From: Hygrocybe punicea
Taxonomy: Eukaryota; Basidiomycota; Agaricomycetes; Agaricales; Hygrophoraceae
Direction of reading: 5' to 3'
NCBI GenBank assembly: GCA_963556145.1
Contig: OY744461.1
Location: 5,900,891-5,964,890, forward strand
Length of the DNA stretch: 64,000 nt
Positions within the stretch are counted from its first letter, which is position 1. The number at the start of each line of letters is the position of its first letter. Shown piece after piece: positions 59,768 to 64,000 of the stretch. Made by a program: the position numbers and the translations under genes. Below the pieces are notes generated by a model. That model was not told where the DNA came from and ran no database searches. It saw only the letters and a list, made by a program, of their open reading frames with translations.

Positions 59768-59789
59768 ATAGCGACGCCCTCGTCGCTAT
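59768..59789 (-). other. Hexaloop hairpin before the 3' LTR of element C
   Basis: Minus strand: perfect 8-bp stem ATAGCGAC / GTCGCTAT, loop GAGGGC, 16 bases from the LTR. Confidence 0.7.
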
Positions 59790-59957
59790 CAAAAGGGAAG
59801 AAAGAGAAAAGAAAGAGAAAAAGATTGAGCACGTCAAGTAAAAGAAGAAACAAGGACAGGAAAGAGAGAGAAACGGGGAGCGGAAGGAGAAGGAGAAAGG
59901 GGAAAGTGTCCAAGAGCAAAAAGAAATGATGAGTCCACAAAACAACACTTGAAACAA

Positions 59958-60356
59958 CTACTCCGGTTTGGTCCAACCCAGGGCTATCAGTGTCCTACTC
60001 AAATCGCGAAGACGGGGATCACGATCCCAATCAGGGTACATCAGATCGGGGGGTGGTGAGTCAACAGAGACAAGGGGTCGGGTGATAGTGGGTCTCCCAG
60101 GGCCAATGCCGTGGGGGTGGCTTCGAGTGAAAATGGGGCCGGACGGTGTGGGGAATGTGCATCGGGGTTGTATGCGTGGGGTAGATTGTCGAACGCAGCG
60201 TCGCGAAGCAGTAAATGGCCTGGTGGAGGGTCTAAGGGCAGATGTGTTGCGTGTAGTGTTCCTCGTCGTGGTAGTAATGTAAATGGGGATATGCGCTGTG
60301 TCTTCGGCCCAGCTGAACGGGCGGGGTGTGGGTCGAACAGTTGATGTGGACATGAC
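59958..60356 (-). pseudogene. gag-like protein of element C, C-terminal part
   Basis: Frame VMSTSTVRPTPRPFSWAEDT to SRTLIALGWTKPE, stop at 59958. It has no start of its own. It continues the frame left open at 32791 (...EWTFACP) without a gap if the inversion is undone. Pro/Thr-rich, no enzyme motif. Confidence 0.6.
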
Positions 60357-62901
60357 TGACGGTGTGCCTGTAAGAATGCTCAAGCCTCTCAATCTCGAAC
60401 TTGCATTGGCGCAGGCGATCATGGAGACGTTGCTTAATGGCCCTTGCATTCATTCTGATCCACAGAAAGGCATTGTCTTTCAGCTGCCGTAAAGCTGCTC
60501 GTTCCTCCACCCCGAGAGTCAACCGCTTTTGCCATATAGATTCTGTCAATCGTGTACAGCTTGCACGGCTCTCGTTGAGTTGGATCCCAACCTCCACAGC
60601 ATCAAAAGCATCACCAAATCCATCCCCCAAGAAACCTTCCAGCTCCTGCAATGTCCTTTGATGGGTCTCCAGGCTCTCTTCTAGTGCTAAAATGGCCTCG
60701 ACAGCTTGCCTGCCAAGGTGCTTAGAGCGACCTGTGATAAGTCTCCTCAAGAAACCATAATGAAGAGACATCAAGACAGACTTACGGGGTGCCGGTTGCG
60801 TTTGTGTCTTTACCTGGTCTTCCCACTGTTCCTGCAGATAAGCATGTGGGATATCCCGTTGTTCCAGAATGCCTTGTGCGGTTTGCTTCTTCTCCTGACA
60901 TTGATACCATTTCCGTGATAGCCAGCTTGCGAGCATGCGGAGTGACTTGCCATCAAGATACTTGACTTGTGTGTCAAGCAAAAACAAGCGCTGGTGATAC
61001 TTCTCGCAAGGAATGATCAGAACAAAGTCAATCCAATCTTATCGTGAAATACATACACCTGAGACACGCAGTGTGGGAATGAGCTTCTTTATGGCACTCC
61101 AGAATCGTTCGCAGCCCTCTCCATCTGACAACCCGAAGCCGGTGCGCTTGCGAGGATGGTATATGAGTTGACAAGGCCACTGATGGCCATAAGCATGGAA
61201 TATCGCCAGGGCAAAAACGAGGCGATCACGGTACTTGGGGAGGAAGTCCCACTTGATACAACTACGCTCAAGTTGACACCCTATGTCGTATAGCAAGCTG
61301 AGCTTTGTTGTCAGCGGAAGGTGTTCGAATAGCTGGTGCACCAACGCCAACGCGTAGTGCCTTTTCTCACCAGCTGAAGTCATGTTGACCAACCATAGTA
61401 CGCGGTCATGACGGCAAAATAGCGCCATCAGTCCGGTATCAGCAAAAAATTGGGTACTGCCCTCCTGTCGCTTCTCGTCTGTGGCTGTAAATGATTTGTT
61501 GCATTCATCTAGCACTGAATTCGGAACCTTCATATTCCCCTCAAATCCATCCTCACCTGCTCTGGCTTGACGAGGATGACGGGGAGGGGGGTGGGAACGG
61601 CGCATTTCAACATAATCCTCCATTGATTTCACATTCCCTTCTGACAGGAAGATGGAGGTCGGATGTGGACATGGATGGTCACGAGGGGGCATCCCTGGTT
61701 GGGTTTTGCAGCGGGTTTGGGTAAAGCAGGCGTCAACACAGGCAATGACATCCACACTATGCATACATCAGTACGATTTGTGAGGCGTTAGGTAGCTGGC
61801 CTTACATGGCGTCCGACGCGCCCCACTGCGTACCTCCAAAACAGAGTGGACAGCGTGAGCACAGATACTGTGTTGGGCGAGAAAGAGGGGGTCCACGGTG
61901 CTCTCCACCGTCCCCGCTTGGCAAAGCTTCTTCCCTCAAGTCTGGGGTGGGCTGGTCATCTGAGGTGTGTGCTTCAACAGCATCCACAATCAGCGGCTTC
62001 CGGCCCTCCTCTATTTGATCTTGGACGTATTTATTTGTCCCATTGGTTAAGCTACCATACCACCACAATGACTGGCCGAATTGACGCCGTAAAGTATCCT
62101 TGATTATGGCATTAGTAAGGTAACATCCTAACCCCATGGGAACTCACCCGCGTTGTCAATTTATAACCCAGGCTGCCGAGAAATGCCTCTAGTGTCTCAC
62201 AGAAAGAGGTAGTGTTGGGAGGGAGCCGAACAAAGAGTTCGCGGATGAACTGCAAGACAGAGATGTCGAGAGCAAGAGAGGGGAATGTGGGTGCGCATGG
62301 AAACAAATGACGAGAAAGGAGAGTGAGGGCTGCTGGTGCGCATGAGCAACAATTAATGTTGATGCATTCTAGGCCTGGCAGAATGTCAGTACCATAAAAA
62401 ATGCCATATTAAGTGATTCTGACGATCAAAGTATACACAAACGACACTGAGCGACCGACCTATCATACCGCAGGAGCAGGCATGGGGGGTAAAACGGGCA
62501 TTGTGGCAAAGGGAGTGGGTATTGCGCAATAATGTCAGATGTGGATGTAGCAGCAATGGTAGCACCTGCTCAATCCATTTGATACACTGTTGTTCCTTCT
62601 TTCCCCGCTGTGCTTGCCTTCTAAGATCAAGATCTGGTAAATGCGTAGTCCACACCCCTTCCATCACATTGTCGTATCCCGCTACATCTGCAAGTGAAGC
62701 AAATGGAGAATCAGGCCCAATTGCGAAGGGATAATCTGGGTCGAGGTGATGCCGGTTGCAAGGCATAGTGGGGAGGGAAGGCCTGACATGGGAGAGCACA
62801 GCATGTGTGCTGTCACCCAGGGAGCATGATGAGAGATGGCCAGTGAGATAAGAAGAGATGGGAGGTATGAGGAAGACGTTTGCTAGCAGAGGGTTCGGCA
62901 T
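60357..62901 (-). pseudogene. KDZ transposase #1, N-terminal and catalytic exons (CxC1-type)
   Basis: Exons 62901-62469, 62374-62148, 62098-61806, 61756-61057 and 61002-60357; introns use GTATGATAGG, GTGAGT, GTAAGG and GTATGT donors. ATG 62901 (MPNPLLANVFLIPPIS). Cys cluster: CHNARFTPHACSCG, CININCCSCAPA and HLFPCAP; then LCSRCPLCFGG; VIACVDACFTQTRC; DTGLMALFCRHDRVLWLVNM; YDIGCQLERS; AIFHAYGHQWPCQLIYHPRK; GFGLSDGEGCERFWSAIKK. These are the CxC1 cluster and KDZ catalytic signature. It ends at ERLEHSYRHTV; the next residues are found at 32792 on the plus strand. No internal stop was seen, so the rearrangement may be what disabled it. Confidence 0.85.
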
Positions 62902-63660
62902 TGATCAGATGATTTGCTGGATGGGATTGGTGCGATTCAGAGGGAGGAATGACGAGAGAGGCATCTGAGGACTTAGAGGGACTGGGAGTGCGTCAAGGTG
63001 AGGACTTTGGCCGACGAAATGACATGTTGGGGCAAGCACACTTGTAAGGTAACACGTTACAATTGGGATCATCCCTGTTTGACAGTGTTGGGATGTTCTA
63101 AACAAAGTACAATCTCTAAACAAAGTACACGTCAACTTGAAGCTCTCCCGCAAGCTCACTTCACATCGCAATATTGTTTGTGTGCTCACGGCGCTGATCA
63201 TCGCATTTTCATCTCTGCTGCAAGTAAGTCACCGATTATGTTTGTTCACCCTATTTACCTCTTCAGTCTCAGAGGCTGCGTTTGTCACGGTTTGTGTGAT
63301 AAGACTTCAAGTTCTCTCGACTTCGACATCTTTCAAGCAACTTGTCTTCAGCACAATGTTATGACCGCTTTCTGAACTGCTTCCTACTCATCAGATACCC
63401 ACTTGCACCTGACCAGGTTCCTCCGGTATTGGCTGAGCCCGATCATGGGTATCATTGTGCCCACCGCTTTTATTCCATGAGGTTGGTCCAATTTTAATAT
63501 AGCACTCCCCATAATTATGAGCTAATATATGCCACAGGGCGCCGTCCGATCGTACGTGTGCGACATGGCGGTCTGTTTCGCCCTTGTTTACCCGATCGAT
63601 TTACTATGTTGGTACATCATGATATAATCCACAATTCATTATGACCCTTTTTCTCTCGTG
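62902..63660. other. 5' flank of KDZ #1, no confident gene
   Basis: Short plus-strand frames (63137-63364 is hydrophobic) without recognised motifs. Confidence 0.35.
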
Positions 63661-63671
63661 CACGCCCTCCA

Positions 63672-64000
63672 ATGGCTGATTGTTCCTTAGCGTATTCATC
63701 CGAAGCAGTTACGAGAACTTACGACGGCATGATTGCCAATCAAGAGAACAGAAGGACATCAGACCTTCGATTATACACCACACTGGAAGCGCTGGTCCGT
63801 TCTGGCCACTGGGGGGTTATTCAGGTTCGCCGCCACTTCTTTTCTGGGTATTTTGCTTACAGCCATTTGGGTAATTGTTGTCAGTAACTCAGCTTTTTTC
63901 AATCAATTAAGAAATATGGACTTGGTAGAAATTTGAGTGCTCTATTTTGTATCTCATGAAGTACTGCATGGATTGAGATGATTATAGAGGGAAAGTTGCA
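63672..64000 (+). CDS. Possible exons of an unknown membrane-type protein (runs off window)
   Basis: Frame MADCSLAYSSEAVTRTYDGM to ALVRSGHWGVIQ is followed by a possible hydrophobic segment in another phase (FAATSFLGILLTAIWVIVVS, about 63826-63890), and GAVRSYVCDMAVCFALVYPI lies upstream at 63539. The pattern suggests a short-exon membrane protein, but splice borders and family are unknown. Low confidence. Confidence 0.25.

Larger units (their letters stand above)
59604..60356 (-). mobile_element. LTR retroelement C, 3' half (inverted relative to 30829-32791)
   Basis: 3' LTR 59604-59751, hexaloop hairpin, purine tract GTGGAGGAGGGGCAC, and the C-terminal part of the gag-like frame, all on the minus strand. 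Sequence changes to KDZ transposase at 60357. The flank after the LTR is ACGC on the minus strand (59600-59603), the same as the flank of the 5' LTR at 30825-30828. Confidence 0.8.

Overview
The window reads as nuclear DNA of a filamentous fungus, most likely an agaricomycete basidiomycete. The signs are short introns (about 47-63 bp) with GT-AG borders, KDZ-superfamily transposases of the CxC1 and CxC2 types, a zinc-knuckle LINE with an RNase H domain, a Helitron helicase, a fungal tyrosine recombinase, and two recognisable host genes of basidiomycete type. No rRNA, tRNA or CRISPR array was recognised. Only two genes look like ordinary host genes: the 3' end of a BRO1/ALIX-type endosomal sorting protein (1-1402) and a Nudix protein of the thiamine-pyrophosphokinase-related family (29050-30435). 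Almost everything else is mobile DNA or repeats, mostly nested and decayed.

Layout. 1-1402: BRO1 C-terminus. 1.7-6.3 kb: inverted-repeat elements with low-complexity cores. 6.3-9.5 kb: a minisatellite and gene-poor DNA. 9.5-12.7 kb: weak host exons split by a 2.25-kb LTR element (A). 13.5-14.7 kb: a hAT-type non-autonomous element (M1). 14.8-24.4 kb: a minus-strand LINE broken by LTR element B and hAT element M2, its 3' end abutting LTR fragment D. 24.85-26.43 kb: a complete but frameshifted Tc1-like transposon. 26.7-28.2 kb: a tyrosine-recombinase pseudogene. 29.05-30.44 kb: the Nudix gene. 30.8-33.7 kb: the 5' half of LTR element C joined to the 3' part of a KDZ transposase gene. 34-35.4 kb: a foldback MITE and palindromic minisatellites. 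35.8-44.0 kb: an uncharacterised multi-exon gene split by a near-complete hAT transposon (37882-42094) and by M3. 44.2-52.6 kb: minisatellites, foldbacks and a palindrome of about 1.1 kb. 52.66-55.16 kb: a truncated Helitron helicase with a protease-like tail. 55.15-59.33 kb: a second KDZ gene carrying M4. 59.6-60.36 kb: the 3' half of LTR element C. 60.36-62.9 kb: the 5' part of the first KDZ gene.

Three observations stand out. (1) The split halves of LTR element C and of the first KDZ gene fit a single inversion of about 27.6 kb (32.79-60.36 kb). Both genes rejoin in frame, the two LTRs are both 148 bp, and they carry the same 4-bp flank. (2) A module of about 52 bp made of two nested palindromes recurs eight times, in hAT-type elements and in two otherwise unrelated low-complexity elements. 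Its arms change in compensating ways. (3) All four small LTR elements carry a hairpin with a conserved GAGGGC-type hexaloop and a changing but paired stem, 16-19 bases from the 3' LTR. I found no precedent for (2) or (3) from memory, but no database was searched. Many reading frames are broken by TGA or TAG stops that fit C-to-T change, mostly at CpG, as expected from RIP-like mutation.
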